From Rohdeia sp044358925 (GTDB taxonomy: Bacteria; Planctomycetota; UBA1135; GCA-002686595), in assembly GCA_044358925.1 (NCBI GenBank), contig JBIKNC010000212.1, positions 1-7,449 on the forward strand: a DNA stretch of 7,449 nt, written 5' to 3'. The stretch's first letter is position 1. Every line of letters starts with the position of its first letter. Shown in pieces: positions 1 through 5,365 of this stretch. Both the position numbers and the translations under genes were made by a program. The notes beneath the pieces were generated by a model. The model searched no databases, was not told the origin of the DNA, and saw only the letters and a list, made by a program, of their open reading frames with translations.

Positions 1-151
1 CCGCTACGTTCGCCGGTACGTTCGCACCATGTCTCGAGAAGCGATCGAGCTCCGCCGTGTGCCGCGCGCGCCGCCGCACGAACGAGAGCTCGAACGTGGT
101 CGCGGTGTCCGTTTCGTCCCTCCGCCTGCCGAGCACTACGAGGCCTGTTCG
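1..151. other. Unassigned left edge
   Basis: No gene can be assigned here with confidence. Plus-strand frame 2 is open from the window edge into the helix-turn-helix gene, with an ATG at 29. Plus-strand frame 3 is also open from the edge and stops at TGA 153-155, overlapping the ATG at 152 as ATGA. That could be the tail of an upstream gene, but its translation is a Ser/Arg-rich string without recognisable motifs. A 9-base direct repeat, TACGTTCGC, occurs at 5-13 and 17-25 with a 12-base period. I see no promoter that I would defend. Confidence 0.4.
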
Positions 152-460
152 ATGAGCGGTAACCGCGCCCCCGAGATCCTCAACATCGAAGAGGCAGCCC
201 AGCTCCTCGGTGTGAGCGTCAAGACGTTCAACAAGGTGCTCCACGGTCAGGACATCCCGGCGCGCAAGATCGGGCGCGAATGGAAGTTCTCGCGCCAGGC
301 GCTGATCGACTGGGTCGGCAGCGGCCGCAGCAGTCAGTACTACAAGGACGCCCTCGGAGACGAAGGCGACAACGACGTCGAGATCACGCCGCCGGCGCGA
401 GTGGTCGACGACGGAGTGCGCGGCGACCGTCTGACGCCTGCGCGTCCGACACCGAGCTGA
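152..460 (+). CDS. Excisionase-family helix-turn-helix DNA-binding protein
   Basis: This is a predicted small DNA-binding protein of 102 residues. Residues 10-33 (ILNIEEAAQLLGVSVKTFNK and following) form the helix-turn-helix typical of the HTH_17/excisionase (MerR-like) family. Residues 36-56 (IPARKIGREWKFSRQALIDW) match the family's wing and following helix, which normally contact DNA. The remaining 45 or so residues are acidic, then Pro/Arg-rich, and are probably disordered. I chose the ATG at 152 because GAGG lies 8 bases upstream and the domain starts soon after. The frame is open further upstream (ATG at 29), but that extension is Arg/Pro-rich and unlike the family. Despite the family name, no integrase or phage gene is visible nearby, so a role as a transcriptional regulator or nucleoid-associated factor is as likely as excision. 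Its target, and whether it controls the downstream operon, are unknown. Confidence 0.75.
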   Translation: MSGNRAPEILNIEEAAQLLGVSVKTFNKVLHGQDIPARKIGREWKFSRQALIDWVGSGRSSQYYKDALGDEGDNDVEITPPARVVDDGVRGDRLTPARPTPS

Positions 461-597
461 TCGACACGTCGGCCCTGCCCGGGACCGCACGCGGATCCAG
501 ACGCGGTTTTCACGCCGCGCGCGTTGGCAAGGCGCGGGCACGCTTGGGACGATAGGGGGTCGTCGCGACCGCTCCCAACTCTCGCGAACACCTCGTC
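461..597 (+). promoter_or_regulatory. Probable promoter-bearing gap before the operon
   Basis: This 137-base gap is the only sizeable non-coding space upstream of the four-gene plus-strand cluster, so the operon promoter is likely to lie here. The best sigma-70-like candidate is TTGGCA (524-529) and GACGAT (548-553) with an 18-base spacer. The -10 half matches the TATAAT consensus at only 3 of 6 positions, so this pairing is weak. No Shine-Dalgarno sequence is seen just before the dehydrogenase ATG at 598, and there is no clear terminator with a T-run after the upstream gene. Confidence 0.25.
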
Positions 598-1776
598 ATG
601 AACCCGAGTCACACCGCCGATCTGCCCGCCCTGAAGCACGCCCTGGACCTCACGCAGGACCAGCGCATGATCCGCGACATGGTGCGCGAATTCGCGGAGG
701 GCGAAGTCCTCCCGCAGGCGCACGACAACGACGAGGCGCACCGCTTCCCGGTCGACCTGTGGAAGCGCATCGTCGAACTCGGTCTGCCCGCCATTCCCTT
801 CGGCGAGGACGTCGGCGGCGCGGGCGGCGACACACTCAGCTACATCCTCGCGGTCGAGGAACTCGCCAAGGTCTGCGGCTCGACGTCGCTCACGCTGGCA
901 GCGCACGTGTCGCTCGGCACGTATCCGATCTACCGCTGGGGCGGCGAGAAGCTGAAGAAGCTCTACGTGCCGCACTTGATCGCGGGCGACTACATGGGCG
1001 CCTACGGTCTGACGGAGCCGAACGCCGGCTCCGACTCGGGCGGCACCCAGACGAAGGCGCAGCTCGTCGGCGACGAGTACGTGCTCAACGGCCGCAAGTG
1101 CTTCTGCACGAACGCGAACCACGCCGGTGTGTTCATCGTCACGGCCGTGACGGACAAGACCCTCGGTGCGAAAGGCATCAGCGCGTTCGTCGTTCCGCGC
1201 GACACGCCGGGTTTCTCGATCGAGCCGGGTGAGAAGAAGCTCGGCATGCGCGCCTCCGACTGGGCCAGCCTCGTGTTCGAGGACGCGCGCATTCCGCGCG
1301 ACCACCTGCTCGGGCCCGAAGGCGAAGGCTTCAAGACCTTCATGAAGACGCTCGACGGCGGCCGCATCTCGATCGGTGCGCTGGCGCTCGGTCTCGCGGA
1401 AGGCGCGTACGACAACGCGCGCCGCCACGCGCTGCAGCGCGAAGCGTTCGGCAAGCCGCTCAGCGGTCAGCAGGCCGTCGCGTTCAAACTCGCGAACATG
1501 GCGCTCGACATCGAGGCCAGCCGCCACCTGATCTACCACTCGGCGCGGCTCAAGGACTTGAACCAGCCGTACGGCAAGGAAGCCGCGATGGGCAAGTTGC
1601 ACGCGAGCGAGACCGCGATGCGCGTGACGTACGACGCGATCCAGGTCTTCGGCGGCTACGGCTACAGCCGCGAGTACCCGGTCGAACGCATGTGGCGCGA
1701 CGCGAAGCTGTGCACGATCGGCGAAGGCACGAGCGAAGTGCAGCGCCTCGTCATCGCGCGCAACATCCTGCGGTGA
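598..1776 (+). CDS. Acyl-CoA dehydrogenase (FAD-dependent)
   Basis: This is a full-length (392-residue) acyl-CoA dehydrogenase, a cytoplasmic flavoenzyme. The family oxidises an acyl-CoA to the trans-2-enoyl-CoA and passes electrons to electron-transfer flavoprotein. The usual three domains are visible: N-terminal helical (about 16-128), middle beta barrel (about 132-231) and C-terminal helical (about 243-391). Signature 1 is YGLTEPNAGSD (136-146). The flavin/substrate loop LGMRASDWASLVFED lies at 215-229. Signature 2 is QVFGGYGYSREYPVERMWRD (349-368). The catalytic base should be Glu376 in GEGTSEVQR, the position used by short- and medium-chain and butyryl-type enzymes rather than by isovaleryl-CoA dehydrogenase. 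Chain-length or branched-chain specificity cannot be read from sequence alone. No Shine-Dalgarno is apparent before the ATG. The stop overlaps the start of the next gene, suggesting translational coupling. Confidence 0.95.
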   Translation: MNPSHTADLPALKHALDLTQDQRMIRDMVREFAEGEVLPQAHDNDEAHRFPVDLWKRIVELGLPAIPFGEDVGGAGGDTLSYILAVEELAKVCGSTSLTLAAHVSLGTYPIYRWGGEKLKKLYVPHLIAGDYMGAYGLTEPNAGSDSGGTQTKAQLVGDEYVLNGRKCFCTNANHAGVFIVTAVTDKTLGAKGISAFVVPRDTPGFSIEPGEKKLGMRASDWASLVFEDARIPRDHLLGPEGEGFKTFMKTLDGGRISIGALALGLAEGAYDNARRHALQREAFGKPLSGQQAVAFKLANMALDIEASRHLIYHSARLKDLNQPYGKEAAMGKLHASETAMRVTYDAIQVFGGYGYSREYPVERMWRDAKLCTIGEGTSEVQRLVIARNILR

Positions 1777-2678
1777 GCGCGGCGGTCCCGGTCGCAGTGA
1801 ACGTCCCCGTGCCGCCGCGCATCCAGGTCGGCGGCTGGACGATCCATGCTCTGTGCGACGGAGCGCTGCGGCTCGACGGCGGCGCGATGTGGGGCGTCGT
1901 GCCCAAGAACATCTGGGAGAAGCTCACGCCTCCCGCCGCCGACAACACGATCGAACTCGCGCTGCGGCCGTACCTGTGTGTGAAGGGCGAGCGCGTCGTG
2001 CTCGTCGAGGCCGGCGTCGGCGCGCGCTGGGAGAGCAAGTGGCGCGGCATCTACCACCTCGACGGCGGGCGGCTCGAGGCGAGCATCCACGCGGCGGGGT
2101 ACTCGCCGGCGGACGTGACCGACGCGGTGGCGAGCCACGCGCACTGGGATCACATCGGGGGCTGGCTCGTGGAACGTGAGGGGCGCGTCGAGCCGCTCCT
2201 GCCCAACGCGCGCCACCACCTCGCAGCGATCGAAGTCGAGCGCTGCCTGCACCCCGACCACGTGCGCAAGGGCTCGTATCGGCCGGAGGATCTGGCGCTG
2301 CTCGTCGAACAGCGCCGTGTCACCACGTTCGAGAGCGCGGGCGAGATCCTGCCCGAGATCGAGGTGCGCCCGGTCGGCGGCCACTCGGACGGTGTGAGTG
2401 TCGTGATCGTGGGGCCGCGCGCCGCTGCGGCTGGTGCCGGTGAGCGCGCGATCTTCTGGGCCGACGTCGTGCCGACGACGCACCACGTGCAGCCGCCGTA
2501 CATCATGGCCTACGACATCGACGTGACGACGAGCTTCGCGGCGCGCAAGGCGCTGCTCGCGGAAGCCGCGCGCGAACGTTGGGTCGGGCTCTTCTATCAC
2601 GACACCCACGTGCCGTTCGCGCGTGTGAGCGGCGACGGCAAGCGCTACTCGGTCGAGCCGGTCGCGGCGCTCGCGTGA
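1773..2678 (+). CDS. Metallo-beta-lactamase-fold hydrolase, lactonase-like
   Basis: This 301-residue protein is predicted to be a dinuclear metal hydrolase. The metal-binding set is complete: H122-A-H124-W-D126-H127 (the HxHxDH motif), H204 in GGHSDG, D231 in FWADVVPT and H276 in LFYHDTH. The order and spacing resemble the branch holding acyl-homoserine-lactone lactonases and methyl parathion hydrolase, so an ester or lactone substrate is plausible. This is an inference, since the fold is functionally diverse. No signal peptide is evident, so a cytoplasmic location is likely. The preferred start is GTG at 1773, which overlaps the dehydrogenase stop (GTGA). This start has no Shine-Dalgarno, consistent with coupling to upstream translation. 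A GTG at 1797 is an alternative, and the first 17 or so residues are low in information. Next to an acyl-CoA dehydrogenase it may act on an acyl ester, thioester or lactone in the same catabolic route. Confidence 0.88.
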   Translation: MSAAVPVAVNVPVPPRIQVGGWTIHALCDGALRLDGGAMWGVVPKNIWEKLTPPAADNTIELALRPYLCVKGERVVLVEAGVGARWESKWRGIYHLDGGRLEASIHAAGYSPADVTDAVASHAHWDHIGGWLVEREGRVEPLLPNARHHLAAIEVERCLHPDHVRKGSYRPEDLALLVEQRRVTTFESAGEILPEIEVRPVGGHSDGVSVVIVGPRAAAAGAGERAIFWADVVPTTHHVQPPYIMAYDIDVTTSFAARKALLAEAARERWVGLFYHDTHVPFARVSGDGKRYSVEPVAALA

Positions 2679-2716
2679 AGCGCGCGGCGTGCGCTCCTCG
2701 GTGCGCGGCGCGGCAC

Positions 2717-2722
2717 AGGAGG
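2717..2722 (+). promoter_or_regulatory. Perfect Shine-Dalgarno AGGAGG
   Basis: AGGAGG, followed by T, lies 6 bases before the GTG at 2729. It fixes the start of the BtuF-like gene. It stands out because the dehydrogenase, hydrolase, aminotransferase and ferredoxin starts lack a comparable site. Confidence 0.85.
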
Positions 2723-2728
2723 TGACGC

Positions 2729-3469
2729 GTGCGCATCGTCTCGCTCTGCCCGAGTCTCACGGAACTCGTCGCCCTGCTGGGGCGCAGCGAGGCTCTCGTC
2801 GGTCGCACGAAGTTCTGCGTCGCGCCGGCGGACGTCGTGGAGCACGTCGAGAAGATCGGCGGCACGAAGGACCCGCGCGTCGAGCGTCTCGTGGAGCTCG
2901 CGCCGGACCTCGTGCTGATGAACCGCGAGGAGAACCGCGCACAGGACGCCGCGGCGTTGCGCGAGCGCGGACTCGTACTGCACACGAGCCTGCCGCGCGA
3001 TCCGGCGGGGGCGCGCGAACTCGTGTTGGAACTGGGCGTGTTGCTCGAACGCGAACACGAAGCCGCGCGCATCGTCGAACGGATCGACGCGGCGCTCGCG
3101 CGTGTCGATGAGCGCCCACGGCGCGAGCCCGTGTCGTTCGTGTGCCTCGTCTGGCGCAAGCCGTGGATGGCGACGGACCGCGGCACGTATCTGTCGGCAC
3201 TCGTCGAACGCGCCGGCGGCGTGAATCTCGTCGCGGGTGCGGGCGGCGTGTATCCCGAGTTGACGAACAACGAACTCGCCGCACTCGCGCCGCAGCGCGT
3301 GCTCCTGCCGTCCGAGCCGTTCCCGTTCGCACAGCGCCACGCGGACGAACTCGCGGCCGCGACAGGGATCATGCGCGACGCCTTCCGACTGGTCGACGGC
3401 GCGGCGCTCACCTGGCACGGCTCGCGCACGGCGGCGGGGCTCGACGAGGCGCTCGCAGCGCTGGCGTGA
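2729..3469 (+). CDS. BtuF-like helical-backbone metal/corrinoid-binding protein, no signal peptide
   Basis: This 246-residue protein belongs to the periplasmic-binding-protein type 2 (TroA/BtuF) helical-backbone metal receptor superfamily. The N-terminal strand RIVSLCPSLTELVALLG (2-18) is the family's opening signature. It is followed by GRTKFCVAP (25-33), GGTKDPRVERLVELAPDLVL (44-63) and NREENR. The second lobe carries CLVWRKPWMATDRGTY and, later, a Leu-Pro-Ser-Glu-Pro-Phe-Pro-Phe stretch typical of these proteins. Related proteins bind vitamin B12, haem or ferric chelates and deliver them to ABC importers. Here the domain begins at residue 2 with no signal peptide or lipobox, and the strong ribosome-binding site makes a missed N-terminus unlikely. 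No permease or ATPase gene is in the window. It may therefore be a cytoplasmic ligand-binding protein rather than an importer component. The ligand is unknown. It lies 50 bases after the hydrolase and 13 before the aminotransferase, apparently in one transcript. Confidence 0.85.
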   Translation: MRIVSLCPSLTELVALLGRSEALVGRTKFCVAPADVVEHVEKIGGTKDPRVERLVELAPDLVLMNREENRAQDAAALRERGLVLHTSLPRDPAGARELVLELGVLLEREHEAARIVERIDAALARVDERPRREPVSFVCLVWRKPWMATDRGTYLSALVERAGGVNLVAGAGGVYPELTNNELAALAPQRVLLPSEPFPFAQRHADELAAATGIMRDAFRLVDGAALTWHGSRTAAGLDEALAALA

Positions 3470-3482
3470 ATACCATGCGAGC

Positions 3483-4688
3483 GTGAGCGCCGAACGCGGA
3501 CACTCGATCGGCTCGCGCCGCGGTTTCACGCGCCTCGAGCCCAAGGTCTACCTCGCACACGCCGCCGTCGCGCCGCTGGCCGACGACGTCGTGCAGACGA
3601 TCGTCGACCACACACTCGCGTTCGCGCGGCAGGGCGCGGCGGCGATCGGGCCGGCGCTCGAAGCCGCGGCGCTCGCGCGCGAACGCTTCGGTGCGCTGAT
3701 CGGCGCCGCTGCGAGCGACGTGGCGCGTGTGGCGAACACGAGCGCCGGCGTGAGTGCGATCGCGACCGCGCTGCGTCTCGCTCCGGGCGAACGCATCGTG
3801 TGCTTCGAGAGCGAGTTCCCGACCAACGTGACGCCCTGGCGCGCGGTCGCAGAGCGCGCGGGCGCCGGTGTGGAGATCGTCCCGATCGCGCCGTTCGAGC
3901 GCTCCCACGCGGAAGGCCTCGAAGCGCTCGCGCGTGTCCTCGAACGCGGCGCACGTGTCGTCGCGACGAGCGCCGTGCAGTTCCAGACGGGCTTCGCGAT
4001 GCCGCTCGCCGCCATGGCGCGCCTCGCGCACGACGCGGGTGCGTTGTTCTTCGTCGACGCGATCCAGGCGGTCGGCGCGCAGCCGCTCGACGTGCACACG
4101 CTCGGCGTCGACGCGCTCGCGGCGGCGGGGCACAAGTGGTTGATGGGCCCGCTCGGTTGTGCCTACCTCTTCGTGTCGCGCGCCGCGCGCGAGCGCCTCG
4201 AGCCGCTCCAGGTCGGCTGGACGAGCCACGAGACGCCCGACGTGTTCCTGTTCGCGGCGAACGAGCTGGGCAAGACGCGCGCGCTCGAAGGGAATGCGCG
4301 GGTGTTCGAGCAGGGCGTGTTGCCGTTCGCGAACTTCGCCGCGTCGGCCGTGGCGATGGAGTCACTCCTCGCCATCGGCCCGGCCGCGATCCACGCGCAC
4401 GTGCAGCGTTGGCACGACCAGTTCGAGCCGCGCGCCGTCGCCTTGGGCTTCCGTTCGCGCCGCAGCCGCGAGGTCGCCGCGCGTTCGAACCTCTTGTGCT
4501 TCGAGCCGCCCGCCGGGGCGAGTGCCGCGGACGTGGTCGCCGCTCTGGCTCGCGAAGGCGTGGCCGCGAGCTGCCCCGACGGTCACGTGCGCATCGCGCC
4601 GCACTGGCCGAACGCACTCGAAGAGGTTGAAGTCACGGCGCGCGCGCTCGGCGTTGCCGCAGCGAGTGTTCAACGGGAAGCACGCTGA
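3483..4688 (+). CDS. Class V aminotransferase (PLP-dependent, cysteine desulfurase/epimerase-like)
   Basis: This 401-residue protein is a fold-type I, pyridoxal-phosphate enzyme of the class V aminotransferase family. That family includes cysteine desulfurases, isopenicillin-N epimerase, kynureninase and serine-glyoxylate aminotransferases. Visible motifs are the N-terminal substrate loop VYLAHAAVAPL (22-32), the phosphate-binding turn ANTSAG (84-89), the cofactor Asp192 in FVDAIQAVGA, the Schiff-base Lys218 in AAGHKWLMGP and the C-terminal VRIAPHWPN (369-377). The last contains the Arg370 expected to hold the substrate carboxylate. Cys339 and Cys364 are not in the active-site loops seen in IscS (SSGSACTS) or SufS (RTGHHC), so a true cysteine desulfurase is not supported. 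The exact reaction is unknown. The start is the GTG at 3483, the first in-frame start giving a family-like N-terminus, without a visible Shine-Dalgarno. It is the last gene of the plus-strand cluster. Confidence 0.88.
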   Translation: MSAERGHSIGSRRGFTRLEPKVYLAHAAVAPLADDVVQTIVDHTLAFARQGAAAIGPALEAAALARERFGALIGAAASDVARVANTSAGVSAIATALRLAPGERIVCFESEFPTNVTPWRAVAERAGAGVEIVPIAPFERSHAEGLEALARVLERGARVVATSAVQFQTGFAMPLAAMARLAHDAGALFFVDAIQAVGAQPLDVHTLGVDALAAAGHKWLMGPLGCAYLFVSRAARERLEPLQVGWTSHETPDVFLFAANELGKTRALEGNARVFEQGVLPFANFAASAVAMESLLAIGPAAIHAHVQRWHDQFEPRAVALGFRSRRSREVAARSNLLCFEPPAGASAADVVAALAREGVAASCPDGHVRIAPHWPNALEEVEVTARALGVAAASVQREAR

Positions 4689-4696
4689 AATGTCGA

Positions 4697-4729
4697 GCTG
4701 CGGCTCACATCCGCCGCCGCGGCCGCAGC
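4697..4729 (+). terminator. Possible terminator hairpin after the aminotransferase
   Basis: GCTGCGGC (4697-4704) and GCCGCAGC (4722-4729) are perfect 8-base inverted arms around a 17-base GC-rich loop, beginning 9 bases after the stop. No T-run follows directly; the nearest T-rich stretch begins about 15 to 25 bases later inside the larger palindrome. It could help termination but is not a canonical intrinsic terminator. Confidence 0.3.
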
Positions 4730-4754
4730 CGCTCAGCGACTCTCTGTCTTCGTC

Positions 4755-4885
4755 TTCCTTTGCTTTGACTTTGCGTCCTTTGCGTCCTTTGCGGTGACGT
4801 GCAACAGACCCGGGATCTAGGTGCGGTTGCACGTCACCGCAAAGGACGCAAAGGACGCATAGGACGCAAAGTCAAAGCAAAGGAA
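4755..4885. repeat. Long intergenic inverted repeat with TTTGCGTCC units
   Basis: The left arm 4772-4805 is the exact reverse complement of 4826-4859, giving 34 base pairs around a 20-base loop (4806-4825). The left arm 4755-4771 is the exact reverse complement of 4869-4885, adding 17 base pairs. Between the two right-hand blocks sit nine extra bases (4860-4868, TAGGACGCA), an almost exact extra copy of the 9-base unit that makes up the stem (left strand TTTGCGTCC repeated). The whole can therefore fold into a stem of about 51 base pairs with one 9-base bulge. It is much less GC-rich than its surroundings and lies between convergent genes, so it may terminate transcription from both sides. 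I recall similar CTTTGCGTCCTTTGCG strings between genes in several high-GC environmental phyla, which suggests a dispersed palindromic family; copy number here is unknown. Confidence 0.93.
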
Positions 4886-4938
4886 CGCAACGAACAGTGA
4901 ACGCATTGCGCGTTGAGTGCCGCATGCGACTCTCAGCT
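4886..4938. other. Spacer with small palindromes downstream of the ferredoxin gene
   Basis: This short stretch separates the large palindrome from the ferredoxin stop codon. It holds AACGC-ATTGC-GCGTT (a 5-base-pair hairpin) and an imperfect palindrome centred on CGCATGCG at 4915-4932, flanked by GAGT and ACTC. Either might assist termination of the minus-strand operon, but both are weak and neither is followed by a good T-run on the minus strand. Confidence 0.3.
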
Positions 4939-5349
4939 TCAGTGCGCGTCTTCACGCACGAGGTTGCGATTCCAATTCGGAATCTCCACGACCACGTCGC
5001 TCGATCCGTTCGGCACACACTGACACGCGAGCCGCGACTGCCGCGTCAGGCCGGGCGCGAGATCGAGTTGGTCCTCTTCGTCGTCGGTGGCGGCCGAGCA
5101 GCTCGACAGGCCCTCGCGCACGATCACGTGGCACGTCGAACATGCAGCCACACCGCCGCAGGCGTGGTCGATGTCGACGCCGTGGCCGCCCGCGATCTCG
5201 AGCAACGAGCCGGGCAAACCGTCGCGCGTGTAGGGCAGAGCGGCGGGATCGACCTCGACGCGTACACCCTGAGGTTGGAACGTGATGGTGTAGCGGCGCT
5301 TCGGCAGTTCCGTGCGCGCGCGTTCGATGAAGGGATTCGAGCCGCCCAT
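4939..5349 (-). CDS. fdx: [2Fe-2S] ferredoxin, ISC/adrenodoxin type
   Basis: This 136-residue protein is a plant/vertebrate-fold [2Fe-2S] ferredoxin, a soluble one-electron carrier. The four cluster ligands are Cys64, Cys70 and Cys73 in HACGGVAACSTCHVIV (C-x5-C-x2-C) and Cys109 in SRLACQC. The spacing is that of the Isc ferredoxin Fdx and adrenodoxin, as are the acidic patch ATDDEEDQLD (87-96), normally the partner-binding surface, and the C-terminal VVVEIPNWNR. Cys84 and Cys111 are additional cysteines. It is somewhat longer than E. coli Fdx because of an N-terminal extension (MGGSNPFIERARTELPKRR) and an insert before the first ligand. I chose the ATG at 5349; a longer reading from 5484 would run through the helicase gene. 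It starts 16 bases after the helicase stop with no Shine-Dalgarno, so the two are probably co-transcribed. No isc genes are nearby, so a role in cluster assembly rather than general electron transfer is only suggested by similarity. Confidence 0.92.
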   Translation of the reverse strand: MGGSNPFIERARTELPKRRYTITFQPQGVRVEVDPAALPYTRDGLPGSLLEIAGGHGVDIDHACGGVAACSTCHVIVREGLSSCSAATDDEEDQLDLAPGLTRQSRLACQCVPNGSSDVVVEIPNWNRNLVREDAH

Positions 5350-5365
5350 GGTGCGAAGGTATCGA

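Noticed and set aside
29..151. N-terminal extension of the helix-turn-helix protein from the ATG at 29
   Set aside because: The extra 41 residues are Arg/Pro-rich with no family similarity, while the ATG at 152 has GAGG at suitable spacing and puts the domain at the N-terminus as usual. Not fully excluded.
461..597. Intrinsic terminator from GC-rich inverted repeats around 515-537
   Set aside because: CCGCGC and GCGCGG can pair, but the arms are only 6 bases, the loop is long and no T-run follows; such pairs are common in this composition.
340..1602. 420-codon open frame on the minus strand opposite the acyl-CoA dehydrogenase
   Set aside because: Its translation is Arg/Val/Ala-rich without motifs and mirrors the codon bias of the dehydrogenase, whose catalytic and signature motifs are intact on the plus strand.
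1692..1772. Upstream start for the hydrolase inside the dehydrogenase gene
   Set aside because: The added residues are an Arg/His-rich read-through of the dehydrogenase coding region; the GTG at 1773 overlapping the stop is the natural coupled start.
3476..3487. Three-codon open frame ATG-CGA-GCG-TGA overlapping the aminotransferase GTG
   Set aside because: It could in principle act as a tiny leader that re-initiates at 3483, but such a short match is expected by chance and has no ribosome-binding site.
3483..4688. Cysteine desulfurase (IscS/SufS) assignment, tempting because of the nearby ferredoxin
   Set aside because: The IscS and SufS catalytic-cysteine loops are not present, and the ferredoxin is in a different, convergent operon.
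4755..4885. CRISPR array
   Set aside because: The repeat units are 9 bases, contiguous and arranged as one inverted repeat, with no spacers of regular length and no cas genes.
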